From NCBI GenBank assembly GCA_012798835.1, contig JAAZML010000072.1, forward strand, positions 1 to 37,307: a stretch of 37,307 bases of DNA, in the 5' to 3' direction. The stretch is from Clostridium sp. Its GTDB lineage: Bacteria; Bacillota; Clostridia; Acetivibrionales; Acetivibrionaceae. Positions within the stretch are counted from its first letter, which is position 1. Every line of letters begins with the position of its first letter. The notes under the pieces were generated by a model, which saw only the letters and a list, made by a program, of their open reading frames with translations, did not search any database and was not told the origin of the DNA. Below, piece by piece: positions 1 to 10,754 of this stretch. The translations under genes and the position numbers were made by a program.

Positions 1-28
1 ACAATCCCGTCGAAACCATTACGCCCCC
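1..28 (-). ncRNA. ssrA: tmRNA 5' end (partial, runs off the window start)
   Basis: Minus strand of 28..1 reads GGGGGCGTAATGGTTTCGACGGGATTGT, the characteristic bacterial tmRNA 5' end (GGGG...TTCGACGGG), immediately downstream of smpB on the same strand. Confidence 0.85.
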
Positions 29-89
29 ATATATAATATTTTGTTTTAATTTATGGTCTTTTTATTTGTAGGTGTCTATAAACCCTAAC

Positions 90-557
90 CTAAGACCTAA
101 AATCCTCTTTTAGCCTTCTATTCATCTCCCTTTGTGCATCCTTTTTTGCAGCGTCCTCTCTTTTATCGTAGAGCTTTTTTCCCTTTCCTAGACCCAAACC
201 AACCTTTACCCTGCCATTTTTGAAATAAACCTCAAGGGGTACTATGGTCATCCCCTTTTGCTGTATACTTCCTATGAGTCTATTTATCTCAAATCTGTTG
301 AGGAGGAGCTTCCTCTCCCTCAAAGGATCCTTGTTAAATATATTCCCCTGCTCATAAGGGCTGATATGCATATTATATATAAATACCTCGCCATTTTTTA
401 TGTTGGCATAGCTGTCACTAATGCTAATCTTGCCCGCCCTTATGGACTTGACTTCGGTACCCGCCAAAACAATTCCGGCTTCAAGGGTCTGGTCGATAAA
501 ATAATTGTGTCTGGCTTTTTTATTTTTTGCTATTGTCTTTTTATTCCCCTTAGCCAT
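90..557 (-). CDS. smpB: SsrA-binding protein SmpB
   Basis: [51 protein letters not shown]... is a typical SmpB sequence. The ORF track start at 641 is probably too long; the start at 557 gives the canonical N-terminus. Confidence 0.97.
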   Translation of the reverse strand: MAKGNKKTIAKNKKARHNYFIDQTLEAGIVLAGTEVKSIRAGKISISDSYANIKNGEVFIYNMHISPYEQGNIFNKDPLRERKLLLNRFEINRLIGSIQQKGMTIVPLEVYFKNGRVKVGLGLGKGKKLYDKREDAAKKDAQREMNRRLKEDFRS

Positions 558-767
558 TATATTACCGCCCGTCAGTTTAGTATTACCGAATGTTCGGATA
601 AAAATAACCCTTCCTAAGGAAAGGGCATGGATAATTAACATTTATCATGCCTTTTCATTATATCATTTTTATTTCGCATGTCAAGCATTTATAAATCTAC
701 TTTAGAGCTAAAAGGCTGTATACACCTAGCTTTGCAAGCTTTAGTAAAAAAATTTCTTTTATAGTGT

Positions 768-1622
768 TCAATTGTTTAAGGTTTGGGCAAGCCTCCTCAA
801 ATCCCTGAATGCCACATAGGGGACCTGGAGGTTTCCCCTTCCCTCTCCCATTTTTATGTCGGGCTTAAAACTTCCATGAAAATCGCTTCCACCTGTAGCG
901 ATAATATTGTGTTTTTGTGCCAACTTCAAAAAATTAATTGTATCCTCTCTTGAATTGTCCACATAGTACGTTTCAACACCCATAAGGCCTTTTAAAACCA
1001 ATTGGGAGAGTAAAATATCCATGTCTTCCAAATCAAGTTTGAGATGGATTGGGTGAGCCAACACTGGTAATCCGCCCGCCTCTTTTATTGCTCTGATGCC
1101 TTCCTTTGGCGTAAGCGAATCCCTCTTTACATAGGCTGTTTTCCCGTTAGAAATGTACTTATCAAAAGCCTCAGCCACAGTTTTAACATAACCCTTTTTA
1201 ACCATTACACTAGCTATATGCGGTCTCGCCAAAACTCTGCCTTGTGCCTCCGCTATAACCTCTTCATTGCTAATATCAAACCCCATTGTATTGAGTTTTT
1301 CAATGATCCTGGGATTTCTTTGCTCCCTTCCTATTCTAAACCTTTTTAGTAGGGGCTCCAATTTCTTGTAACCATCATTAAAAAAATACCCCAGCATATG
1401 CATTTCCGTATTGTAGTCAAGGCTTATCTCGACCCCGGGTACTACCTCAAGCCCTACCCTTTTGCTTTCCTCCATAGCCTGCTCAATTCCATCAACTGTA
1501 TCGTGATCGGTAAGTGCAATGGCAACTAGGCCGATTTTTTTTGCGTGGCGAACTATCTCGGTGGGTGTCATACTTCCATCTGAAGCCGTAGAATGAATAT
1601 GCAAATCCACAAATTTGTCCAT
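768..1622 (-). CDS. PHP-domain metal-dependent phosphoesterase (TrpH/YciV-like)
   Basis: N-terminal DLHIHSTASDGSMTPTEIV, ALTDHDTVDG, PGVEIS, GGSDFHG metal-binding motifs. AAGGAG precedes the ATG at 1622. Confidence 0.93.
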   Translation of the reverse strand: MDKFVDLHIHSTASDGSMTPTEIVRHAKKIGLVAIALTDHDTVDGIEQAMEESKRVGLEVVPGVEISLDYNTEMHMLGYFFNDGYKKLEPLLKRFRIGREQRNPRIIEKLNTMGFDISNEEVIAEAQGRVLARPHIASVMVKKGYVKTVAEAFDKYISNGKTAYVKRDSLTPKEGIRAIKEAGGLPVLAHPIHLKLDLEDMDILLSQLVLKGLMGVETYYVDNSREDTINFLKLAQKHNIIATGGSDFHGSFKPDIKMGEGRGNLQVPYVAFRDLRRLAQTLNN

Positions 1623-1643
1623 AATCTGCTGCTCCTTAAACAA

Positions 1644-2114
1644 TTAATCGTATTCCGTGCATACCCTTGGCGGAAATTGGCCCCCGTAAGCCATCTTAAG
1701 TATTTTATCCAGTATATAAAGCGATTCACAGGCTTCCTCTGTGGTTATAATACCATTTTTAAGAGCATATGAAAGCTCGTCCGCATCCAGCACCTCAATG
1801 CGTTCATCGGGCAAAACCTTCACGTCTAAAAGTAAATCCGTCAGGGTATATTTGTCCTGTACCTCATCATATAAGACATTTATTATATCGCAATACCAGT
1901 ATATAAATTCTCCAAATGCCCCAAAAAATTTGCTGATCTTATAACCTTCCTTGAGGAATGTAAATGATACCCCCCGGGAAATATCCGTCCTCTTTCTTAT
2001 CGGCTTCCATTTTGTAATTAAAAGATCTTTATCCCTAAAAACCAATGTATCACCTGTTATGTCAATTTCCTCCGAGGGTATGTACCTTTTTCTTAGCACG
2101 GTCGGCTTTTTCAT
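1644..2114 (-). CDS. DUF402 domain-containing protein
   Basis: FGEFIYWYCDIINVLYDEVQDKYTLTDLLLDVKVLPDERIEVLDADEL is typical of the DUF402 family. Confidence 0.85.
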   Translation of the reverse strand: MKKPTVLRKRYIPSEEIDITGDTLVFRDKDLLITKWKPIRKRTDISRGVSFTFLKEGYKISKFFGAFGEFIYWYCDIINVLYDEVQDKYTLTDLLLDVKVLPDERIEVLDADELSYALKNGIITTEEACESLYILDKILKMAYGGQFPPRVCTEYD

Positions 2115-2431
2115 TCATATCCTCCTTCTTTGTTATGATATCAATTTCCTCTTTTTAAAAGCAACAGCAAAAGAAATCTGTTATTATGGGGGACCTTAGT
2201 TTTATTTATTTAAACATATTATAACTTAAAAAATGTATGTTTACAAAACAATCCTCAAATATTATTTCCCACATCCTCCCACAATGAGCCGTACAATGCT
2301 ATAATGTTGTAGAGCTAAAAAACAAATTCTTTAAATATTAATACCTGTTTTGCATCATAAAATAATATGTGGATGTTAATTGGGATATCCCTTTACACCT
2401 GTTATAAAATTTTAGTTGGGAGGATGGAAGC

Positions 2432-2749
2432 TTGCAAAAAAGGAGAACATGTAGCAACTGCCTTAAGGGAACACCGATAAATATAAATGGTGATATATTA
2501 TGTATCGAAAAAGGGGTGGTTTCGGCGGACTATCTATGCTCAAAACATAGATTTATGCCCGCTTTTAAATCTGTCAGAAGAAGGGTTAATACATGTGCCG
2601 ACTGCGAAAACTTTATTATTTTCGATACACTAAATGTTGAGGATAAGGCAATGGGTATATGTCATATGTTTACGGTTAGAAAGTATGATGGCAAGTCCAG
2701 AAGGGTCTGTTCAAAATTCGTTAAAAGACGCAAAAATAAGGTTTCATAA
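2432..2749 (+). CDS. Small Cys-rich protein with two CxxC...C...C modules, unknown function
   Basis: TTG start preceded by GGGAGGATGG; CSNC..ILC..YLC and CADC..GIC..RVC patterns; next gene on the same strand. Confidence 0.7.
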   Translation: MQKRRTCSNCLKGTPININGDILCIEKGVVSADYLCSKHRFMPAFKSVRRRVNTCADCENFIIFDTLNVEDKAMGICHMFTVRKYDGKSRRVCSKFVKRRKNKVS

Positions 2750-2824
2750 ATTTAAGTATTATGTTACACAACTAAAATGCCGATATACCGTTTGCAAGTA
2801 TATAAAAAGGAGAGAAAACACCCA

Positions 2825-3517
2825 ATGAGAGTCCGTGATATCTTTGAACAAAAATTTAGCGAAATTCAAGGCCGAGTTCCTTTGAAGATAAACAGAGCTC
2901 CTGTTTCATTTGGGGATATATTAGATAAAACTGTAAACAGCGGCATTACCACCAATCCAATAGCTCCCAACAGTCTCAACAGCCCTGGAATAGGAAACCT
3001 GACACAAAAAAACACAAATATAAAAGCAGTGGATAAGGAAGGTAACGATAGAAGTCACGATTACAATAGAGCCCAGATTTCAAGAACTCAAAGCACATCC
3101 TATGTACCCGATGATAAGGATCAATTGACAAGGCTTATAGATCTTAATATTAAGCAAGCCTCAGAAAAATACGGCGTAAACGCAAATCTCATCAAAGCTA
3201 TTATAAGGCAGGAATCGGGCTTTAATCCAAAAGCATTATCCCATTCAGGAGCCCAGGGCCTCATGCAGCTTATGCCTGGGACGGCGGATGCACTAAATGT
3301 AAAAGATCCCTGGGATATTTCACAAAATATAGACGGGGGTACAAGATACATAAAGGATCAGCTTATAAGATTTAACGGTGATACCGTCCTTGCTCTTGCA
3401 GCGTATAATGCGGGTCCATACAACGTAATCAAATATGACGGTATACCCCCCTTTGAGGAGACGCAGAATTATGTAAAAAAAGTAATGCAGTATTACACAT
3501 TATATTCTAAAGAATAG
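2825..3517 (+). CDS. Lytic murein transglycosylase (SLT domain)
   Basis: C-terminal [35 protein letters not shown]...[12 protein letters not shown] is the SLT/goose-lysozyme-like signature. AAAGGAGAG SD precedes the ATG at 2825. Confidence 0.93.
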   Translation: MRVRDIFEQKFSEIQGRVPLKINRAPVSFGDILDKTVNSGITTNPIAPNSLNSPGIGNLTQKNTNIKAVDKEGNDRSHDYNRAQISRTQSTSYVPDDKDQLTRLIDLNIKQASEKYGVNANLIKAIIRQESGFNPKALSHSGAQGLMQLMPGTADALNVKDPWDISQNIDGGTRYIKDQLIRFNGDTVLALAAYNAGPYNVIKYDGIPPFEETQNYVKKVMQYYTLYSKE

Positions 3518-3970
3518 GATTCATTTGGTACTATGAATATAATCAAAAACACATAACAATCAATTTGCAACCTTGCACACGACCATTATATGGTTACATG
3601 GAAGGAAATCTAAAACATACAATAACCAAATTACAACCCTAAAAATGGCATGTACAAATATTAATCCACACTATCCACAGAATTGTCCACAGGTCAAACC
3701 TTTTGACTTATCTATGTTTAAGGGATATTTCCACAATATTCACACGACATGTTTCAACAACATTCGCCAAAAACAGCGTTCTTTGTTTTTGTTAATTTAT
3801 TGATCTAAACATATAAAAAAATTGCTGAATTTATGTAAAACCGCATGTGTAACGTCTTCCAATTTGCTGTATATCGGGTTAAACGCCTTAATATGCCCCC
3901 AATTAAGCTAAAAAGCTTTACTCGTGGGCTAACGCAGTCAAATTTGGAGTAAGTCTTTGCAAATAGACAT

Positions 3971-3997
3971 AAGGACAGGTTATAATCCCTGTCCCTT
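3971..3997. terminator. Possible bidirectional terminator hairpin between convergent genes
   Basis: AAGGACAGG-TTATAATC-CCTGTCCCTT hairpin between the plus-strand transglycosylase and minus-strand tsaD; U-tracts are weak. Confidence 0.35.
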
Positions 3998-4114
3998 ATA
4001 TTTGTCGCAACACCCTACATTTTACAATATTAACATTTTTCTTGATGGATCCGGAGTAAAGGGAATATTGAAAAGTTCATGCTTCTATAAAATCTAAAAG
4101 TTATCCACAGTGTT

Positions 4115-5134
4115 TCATCTTTCTCCTAATTTTAGGCTTGGTATAGCATTTAGATATAAATCGGATGTGTTTTCCTTCCCGTATTCGTAGTAAGCGGCCG
4201 AAGCCACCATGGCTGCATTATCTGTACAAAGAATGGGTCTAGGATAGTAAAGCTTTAACCCCCGATTCCGTGCCTTTGTCGAAAGTTCCTTTCTCAACAT
4301 AGAATTGGATGCAACTCCCCCGGCTAGAACAATCTTTTCTACGCCCCTTGTGTCTGCCGCTAAAATAAGATTGTCGGTTAAAACATCCACAACAGCAGCC
4401 TGAAAGCTCGCACAAACATCCTCGATCTTGTAGTTCTCTCCTTTTTGCTCCATCATGTTTAGATAATTTAAAACTGAGGTTTTAAGCCCGCTAAAGCTAA
4501 AATCAAGGCTTCCATCCTTAAAAATAACCCTAGGAAATTTAATTGCTTCCCTGTCCCCATCTTGAGAAAACTTGTCCACCAAAGGACCTCCGGGGTAGCC
4601 TAACCCCAATGCCCTTGCCACTTTATCAAAAGCTTCCCCTGCTGCGTCATCCCGTGTCTTCCCCATAATTTCAAACATGTTATAATCCTCAACGAATATA
4701 ACGTGGCTATGGCCACCCGAGACAACAAGGCAAACAAAGGGGGGCTCTAGATCTTTATGTTCGATATAGTTGGCCGCAATATGTCCTTCAATATGGTGTA
4801 CCCCTATGAGGGGCTTGCTAAGTGCAAAGGATATGGCCTTCGCCGCCGATAAACCCACTAGAAGTGCTCCTACCAGTCCTGGCCCATATGTAACCCCTAT
4901 TGCATCTACCTGTTCAAGGGTTGTATTCGCCTCCTCCAATGCTTGGTGGATAACTGGTATTATTAGCTCAACATGCTTTCTTGAAGCTATCTCCGGCACC
5001 ACCCCGCCATATTTTTTATGGAGTTCGATCTGGGATGATATAATATTAGAAAGCATCCAGCGCCCGTTTTTAACCACGGATGCGGATGTTTCATCACAAC
5101 TTGATTCAATCCCCAATATAATAGTATCTTTCAT
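4115..5134 (-). CDS. tsaD: tRNA N6-adenosine threonylcarbamoyltransferase TsaD (Gcp/YgjD)
   Basis: [58 protein letters not shown] signatures. Confidence 0.98.
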   Translation of the reverse strand: MKDTIILGIESSCDETSASVVKNGRWMLSNIISSQIELHKKYGGVVPEIASRKHVELIIPVIHQALEEANTTLEQVDAIGVTYGPGLVGALLVGLSAAKAISFALSKPLIGVHHIEGHIAANYIEHKDLEPPFVCLVVSGGHSHVIFVEDYNMFEIMGKTRDDAAGEAFDKVARALGLGYPGGPLVDKFSQDGDREAIKFPRVIFKDGSLDFSFSGLKTSVLNYLNMMEQKGENYKIEDVCASFQAAVVDVLTDNLILAADTRGVEKIVLAGGVASNSMLRKELSTKARNRGLKLYYPRPILCTDNAAMVASAAYYEYGKENTSDLYLNAIPSLKLGER

Positions 5135-5324
5135 ACAAACACCTACTTTTAATAATTCATAAGTATATATTATTATTTAAATGCTGTTTTGTAAACATAT
5201 CAAAGTAAAGTTGTCCGTATCTTATACAATATTAGATTGAATATTTTATAAACTTGTAAATACTTTACCTTATCAGCATGCCCTTTTAAAAGGATCAAAT
5301 CTTGGGTGTTTGTATCTTCAGAAT

Positions 5325-7001
5325 CTATGCACCTGATGCACTCAGTACATTAACCGCATTTTTTTGCACGGAAACACCCTCTGTTTTGCTTCCATGCTCC
5401 CCAAACACAAGACGCATAACATCGTAAATATCCCTTGCAACTAATACCTCAATGCCTGCATCCCTAAACATGTCCTGCCAATTTTCTTCCGCTATAATTA
5501 CTTTTTTGATACCCGCATTTTTTGCCGCCTCGATCTTGGCCGGCACCCCCCCCACTGGCTTGACCTTGCCCCTTATGGATATTTCCCCAGTCATTGCAAT
5601 CTCACTGCTTATGGGGAGATTACTAATAGCAGAATAAAGTGCCACAGCTATCGCAATTCCCGCCGAGGGTCCATCAATAGGTATTCCTCCAGGAAAGTTA
5701 ATATGGATATCATAATCTTTAAAATCTATGTTGAGTGCCTTTTTAAAAACTGTGAAAACATTATCCACCGAAGCCCTGGCTGAACTAGTCCTTTTTAATC
5801 TCTGACCCCTTGTATCGGTTTCTTCCTCCTCCACTATCCCCGTAATTTTTATATTGGAATTACCTTTGGATTCCTTCATCACACTAACCTCAATCTCAAT
5901 TACGGTACCTATACAATCACCAAACACTGCAAGGCCATTTATGCAACCTATCTGCTCACCTCGGGCAACCTTTTTTTCTAACCTAGGGCTATAATGTCCA
6001 AACCCAATTACCCATTCTATATCATTCCTTTTTATCTCCTTTCTACCTTCTACCGTTGCTACGCCACCGGATATCTGTACAATATTTACAGCTTCCCTTC
6101 CGTTTTGGGCATATTTTGCGACCAGCTCCGCACACCCCTCTTCCATAGTAAAACCACCCTTTAATATGGCATTAACAGTGATTCTAATTATTTCGGACTG
6201 GGTAAGGGGTCTGAAAAACACTTCTACACACCGCGATCTAATTGCAGCGGGGATCTCATCCGAAGCCCTTGTCGTTGCACCCACAAGCCTAAAATCCGCC
6301 GGCAACCCCCTTTGAAAAATCTCGTGAATATGGGATGGGATATTTTTATCCCCGGAGCTATAATATGCGCTTTCAAAAAAAACTTTTCTGTCCTCTAATA
6401 CCTTTAAAAGCTTGTTCATCTGTATGGGATGGAGTTCACCAATCTCATCTATAAAAAGTATGCCGCCATGAGCTCTGGTCACAGCCCCCTGCTTTGGTTG
6501 GGGTACACCTGCAACCCCGTATGCTCCGGCTCCTTGATATATGGGATCATGCACTGAACCAATTAACGGATCGGCAATTCCCCTTTCATCAAACCTGATG
6601 GTCGTTGCATCCATTTCAATAAATTTAGCTTCCCTTTTAAAGGGAGATGTACTGCACCTTTTTGCCTCCTCTAATATCGCCCTAGCCGCCGCCGTTTTGC
6701 CCACACCCGGTGGCCCATAAATTATTACATGCTGGGGGTTTGGACCGCAAAGAGCCGCCTTTAAGGCTTTTATACCTTGGGTCTGTCCCACAATTTCCTT
6801 TAGCATACCGGGTCTGGTTTTTTCAGATAAGGGTTCGGTTAATTTTATCTCCTTCAGCCTTCTTAGCTTCTCCATTTCCTTTTTGGATTCCTTTTCGATT
6901 GCATTCTTGTTTCCCTGCTGCATTCTAAATAGATTTAGGAAATAAAGACCTATTATGACTGAGAAAAAAAACTGCACTATAAATAGAGTATTTGTAACCA
7001 T
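5325..7001 (-). CDS. lonB: ATP-dependent protease LonB (membrane-anchored, AAA+ and Lon S16 protease domain)
   Basis: N-terminal TM segment, Walker A GPPGVGKT, FIDEIGELHPIQMNKLLKVLED, C-terminal PGGIPIDGPSAGIAIAVALYSA (catalytic Ser) and MTGEISIRGKVKPVGGVPAKIEAA. Confidence 0.95.
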   Translation of the reverse strand: MVTNTLFIVQFFFSVIIGLYFLNLFRMQQGNKNAIEKESKKEMEKLRRLKEIKLTEPLSEKTRPGMLKEIVGQTQGIKALKAALCGPNPQHVIIYGPPGVGKTAAARAILEEAKRCSTSPFKREAKFIEMDATTIRFDERGIADPLIGSVHDPIYQGAGAYGVAGVPQPKQGAVTRAHGGILFIDEIGELHPIQMNKLLKVLEDRKVFFESAYYSSGDKNIPSHIHEIFQRGLPADFRLVGATTRASDEIPAAIRSRCVEVFFRPLTQSEIIRITVNAILKGGFTMEEGCAELVAKYAQNGREAVNIVQISGGVATVEGRKEIKRNDIEWVIGFGHYSPRLEKKVARGEQIGCINGLAVFGDCIGTVIEIEVSVMKESKGNSNIKITGIVEEEETDTRGQRLKRTSSARASVDNVFTVFKKALNIDFKDYDIHINFPGGIPIDGPSAGIAIAVALYSAISNLPISSEIAMTGEISIRGKVKPVGGVPAKIEAAKNAGIKKVIIAEENWQDMFRDAGIEVLVARDIYDVMRLVFGEHGSKTEGVSVQKNAVNVLSASGA

Positions 7002-7232
7002 TAATTATCCTCCCTAAAATTTTGCTTTGAATCGCTCATAATACCCCATCAAGGTATTATTCAATGCAATCAAACATACCGTATTTATAGTATTTACAGC
7101 GCTACATATTTTATCCTAGAATTTAAAATAATTTGAGGATTTATTCCTTTTGAAAAACCATTCAGAACATCAAAAAGCGGGATTTAGATTCTGTTTATTT
7201 GCCAATTTATATGGATAAAAAGAGATGCGAAA

Positions 7233-7258
7233 AGGACCGGCGCAATTTGACCGATCCT
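7233..7258 (-). terminator. Candidate terminator downstream of clpX
   Basis: Minus strand AGGATCGG-tcaaattgcg-CCGGTCCT followed by TTTTCG, just after the clpX stop; short U-tract. Confidence 0.45.
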
Positions 7259-7268
7259 TTTTAGATTT

Positions 7269-8564
7269 TTAAGAAGCTGATTCTTTTTTAACCCTTGATT
7301 TCTTGTTTAATGGTTTTTTCAAGGGCTTTTTGTTTTCGTTAATTATTATGTCGGGCCTGCTTTTTCCTGCAACAGAGTCTTTGGTGATTATGCACTTTTC
7401 TACATTATCCTGTGAAGGAATATCAAACATTACATCCAGCATAGTCTCTTCTAATATCGCTCTTAAGCCCCTTGCTCCGGTATCCCTTTCAATTGCTTTA
7501 TCTGCTATAGCCTCTAGAGCCTCTTTTTCAAATTCTAAAATTACATCGTCCATTTCAAAAAGTCTTCGGTATTGTTTGACCAAAGCATTTTTGGGTTCGC
7601 TTAGTATTTGCATAAGGGCGGACCTATCGAGAGAATGCAGAGAAACAATTACCGGAAGCCTTCCCACAAATTCCGGGATTAGGCCATACTTTAGCAAGTC
7701 CTGAGGCAAAATATCCTTTAAAACTTCTCCTATATCTCCCTTTTTGCGACTCTCTATCTTGGCACCAAAACCCATTGCCTTTTTACCTATTCTATTTTCA
7801 ATAATTTTATCAATTCCATCAAAAGCACCGCCACAAATAAAGAGTATATTTGTGGTATCAACCTGTATAAACTCCTGATGCGGGTGCTTCCTTCCGCCTT
7901 GCGGAGGTACCGAGGCAACTGTCCCTTCTAATATCTTAAGTAATGCCTGCTGAACCCCCTCACCGCTTACATCCCTCGTTATTGACGGGTTTTCCGATTT
8001 TCTTGCGACCTTGTCTACCTCATCTATATATATTATACCCTTCTCTGCTCTTTCAATATCGTAATCAGCAGATTGAATAAGCTTTAAAAGGATGTTCTCA
8101 ACATCTTCACCTACATATCCCGCTTCAGTTAGGGATGTCGCATCTGCTATTGCAAACGGAACATTTAATATTCTTGCTAATGTCTGTGCCAAAAGTGTCT
8201 TTCCCGAACCCGTAGGCCCTAGCATAACTATATTACTTTTTTGAAGTTCAACATCGGAGCCCTTGACATCTGAATTAATCCTTTTGTAATGATTGTATAC
8301 TGCAACGGATAAGGACTTTTTTGCGGATTCCTGCCCTATTACATATTGATCCAGTATGCCCTTTATTTCATTTGGCTTTGGTATATTACTAAGACCGGAA
8401 TCAGCCCTTGCTTCCTCAAATTCTTCCTCAATTATTTCGGAGCAAAGTTCGATACACTCATCGCATATATATACACCAGGTCCAGCCACTAATCTCTTGA
8501 CCTGTTCTTGTGTTTTTCCGCAGAAGGAACATTTTAGTTGTTTTTTTTCATCATACCTGGACAT
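7269..8564 (-). CDS. clpX: ATP-dependent Clp protease ATP-binding subunit ClpX
   Basis: N-terminal zinc finger [72 protein letters not shown]. Confidence 0.98.
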   Translation of the reverse strand: MSRYDEKKQLKCSFCGKTQEQVKRLVAGPGVYICDECIELCSEIIEEEFEEARADSGLSNIPKPNEIKGILDQYVIGQESAKKSLSVAVYNHYKRINSDVKGSDVELQKSNIVMLGPTGSGKTLLAQTLARILNVPFAIADATSLTEAGYVGEDVENILLKLIQSADYDIERAEKGIIYIDEVDKVARKSENPSITRDVSGEGVQQALLKILEGTVASVPPQGGRKHPHQEFIQVDTTNILFICGGAFDGIDKIIENRIGKKAMGFGAKIESRKKGDIGEVLKDILPQDLLKYGLIPEFVGRLPVIVSLHSLDRSALMQILSEPKNALVKQYRRLFEMDDVILEFEKEALEAIADKAIERDTGARGLRAILEETMLDVMFDIPSQDNVEKCIITKDSVAGKSRPDIIINENKKPLKKPLNKKSRVKKESAS

Positions 8565-8580
8565 CCTATGACCACCTCAT

Positions 8581-9165
8581 TTATTTTCTTCTTTGCATAA
8601 CTTCGTCTACGATTCCATATTCTTTGGCTTCCTCTGCAGACATGAAAAAATCCCTCTCTGTATCCCTTTCAATTTTTTCTAAAGGCTGGCCTGTTTTTTC
8701 ACTTAAAATCTTATTTATCTTGTTTTTGATCTTAATTATTTGCTCGGCATGGATTTTTATATCCGTAGCCTGCCCCCGCGCACCGCCTAATGGCTGATGT
8801 ATCATGACTTCACTATTTGGAAGTGCAAATCTTTTTCCCTTTGCACCAGCGGCTAAAAGAAATGCACCCATGCTTGCCGCCATCCCCACACAGATTGTGG
8901 AAACGTCGGGCTTAACATATTGCATTGTATCAAATATGGCAAACCCCGATGTCACCGAGCCACCCGGGCTGTTTATATAGAGCTGTATATCCTTGTCAGG
9001 ATCTTCTGCTTCTAAAAATAGCATTTGTGCAACCACAAGGCTTGCAGTCACATCATTTACCTCGTCACTTAAAACTATTATTCTATCTTTTAAAAGTCTT
9101 GAATAAATATCATACGAACGCTCCCCGCGGTTTGTTTGTTCTACTACTATCGGCACCAGACTCAT
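8581..9165 (-). CDS. clpP: ATP-dependent Clp protease proteolytic subunit ClpP
   Basis: [64 protein letters not shown]. Confidence 0.98.
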   Translation of the reverse strand: MSLVPIVVEQTNRGERSYDIYSRLLKDRIIVLSDEVNDVTASLVVAQMLFLEAEDPDKDIQLYINSPGGSVTSGFAIFDTMQYVKPDVSTICVGMAASMGAFLLAAGAKGKRFALPNSEVMIHQPLGGARGQATDIKIHAEQIIKIKNKINKILSEKTGQPLEKIERDTERDFFMSAEEAKEYGIVDEVMQRRK

Positions 9166-9234
9166 AACTATCCCCTTCCCATCATATTTGATTTCTATTT
9201 ATTTTTTCCCACATTATCGATAAATTAAACCCAT

Positions 9235-10521
9235 TTAGGATATTTTTGCGTTCTCGACAAGGAAATTTATAATCTTTTTATTTTCAATTTCCACCCTAAT
9301 ATATTCTATATCGGCATTTGCAAAATGTTTCTTAAAATCTTCAATTTCCATCCCAGAACGTTCGGATTCCTCCTTAATTCTATTATCTATATCCTCCTGA
9401 GTTGCTTTAAGATCTTCATTTTTCATGATTTTATCCAAAACAAGACCCGTTTTAATATCCCTTTGAGCATCCTCCCTTAGCCTTTCTTTAAATGCGTCTG
9501 TACTCATTCCGCTAGAAGAAAGATACCCCTCCATATCAACGCCCTGAGCTTTTAGGGCTGTGCTATATCTTCCGAACATGCTGTTTATCTGATTTTCTAT
9601 CATGATTTCCGGTATTTCCACTTTAGCACCGGCAACAATCTTCTCAACCAGTTTATCCTCTAACATACGTTTTTCCTTCTTTTTTGCTTCCTCAGCCAAT
9701 TTCCCTTTAATATCAGCTTTATATTCTTCCAAAGTATCAAATTCGCTTACATCCTTTGCAAATTCATCGTCTATAATGGGTAATTCCTTGATCTTTACAT
9801 CATTGATAATTACCTTAAACAGTGCATCCTTGCCCGCTAGTTCCTCGCTTGCATAATCTTCTGGGAAAGTGACATTAACATCCACATCATCCCCGGGTCT
9901 TGTCCCTATAAGCTGTTCCTCAAATCCTCCGATAAAGCTTTTGGATCCAATTTCGAGAATATAATCATCTGCCTTTCCCCCCTCAAAGGGTTCTCCATCA
10001 ACAAAACCTTCGAAATCTATTTGTGCTAGATCACCATTTTGTATGCCCCTGTCATCTACCGACATCAGCCTAGCACTTTTTTCGGCGGCAGCCTTCAATT
10101 CCTTTTCTACTTCCTCGTCGGTAATATCAATTTTGGGCTTTTCAATTTCAATTCCCTTATATTCGCCTAGTTCCACATCGGGTTCAACAACTACACTGGC
10201 AGTAAATACAAGGCTTTTATCTTCCCCTATATCCTTGATATCCAGACTTGGGTAATCTACGGGGGAGATACCGTTTTCCTTAACCGCCTGCTGATAAGCC
10301 TCGGTGCAGACAATGTTAATGGCATCCTCATATAATACCTCTTCACCATAATGCCTTTCTACAATATTCCTTGGTGCCCTCCCTTTTCTAAATCCGGGCA
10401 CACTGAATTTTTTCATATTCTTTTGAAAGGATCTTTTAAGTCCTTCTTCAAATTTCTCTGGTTCAAGCTTAATTTCAAATTCCACAACACTTTTATCTTT
10501 TCTTTCCATCTTTACATCCAT
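9235..10521 (-). CDS. tig: Trigger factor (peptidyl-prolyl isomerase chaperone)
   Basis: VPGFRKGRAPRNIVERHYGEEVLYEDAIN ribosome-binding signature; FKBP-like middle domain; clpP/clpX synteny. The ATG at 10521 has better SD spacing than the upstream GTG. Confidence 0.97.
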   Translation of the reverse strand: MDVKMERKDKSVVEFEIKLEPEKFEEGLKRSFQKNMKKFSVPGFRKGRAPRNIVERHYGEEVLYEDAINIVCTEAYQQAVKENGISPVDYPSLDIKDIGEDKSLVFTASVVVEPDVELGEYKGIEIEKPKIDITDEEVEKELKAAAEKSARLMSVDDRGIQNGDLAQIDFEGFVDGEPFEGGKADDYILEIGSKSFIGGFEEQLIGTRPGDDVDVNVTFPEDYASEELAGKDALFKVIINDVKIKELPIIDDEFAKDVSEFDTLEEYKADIKGKLAEEAKKKEKRMLEDKLVEKIVAGAKVEIPEIMIENQINSMFGRYSTALKAQGVDMEGYLSSSGMSTDAFKERLREDAQRDIKTGLVLDKIMKNEDLKATQEDIDNRIKEESERSGMEIEDFKKHFANADIEYIRVEIENKKIINFLVENAKIS

Positions 10522-10754
10522 CCGAAACACGTCCTCCCATTGTATAAGTTCTAAAATATTGTTTATCTATATATATTTGTATCTTTGCCGAAAACCGCAT
10601 TATATAGTGGTAAATACCGCATAATGCCCATATTAAATTAGCCTTTACATTATAACATAATATATTTTGAAAATCCAATAGAAACGTTCAAATATTCCCT
10701 GGTATTTCCCACTCATTCAGGGGTAGATTTTTCCCTCCCAATATCCCTGCAAAA

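Noticed and set aside
7241-7258. CtsR operator near clpX (GGTCAAA on the minus strand)
   Set aside because: Only one heptamer is present, not the direct repeat, and it falls within a terminator-like hairpin downstream of clpX.
10493-10678. 61-aa minus-strand ORF overlapping the tig start
   Set aside because: Out of frame with tig, no recognisable domain or convincing SD; probably leader sequence.
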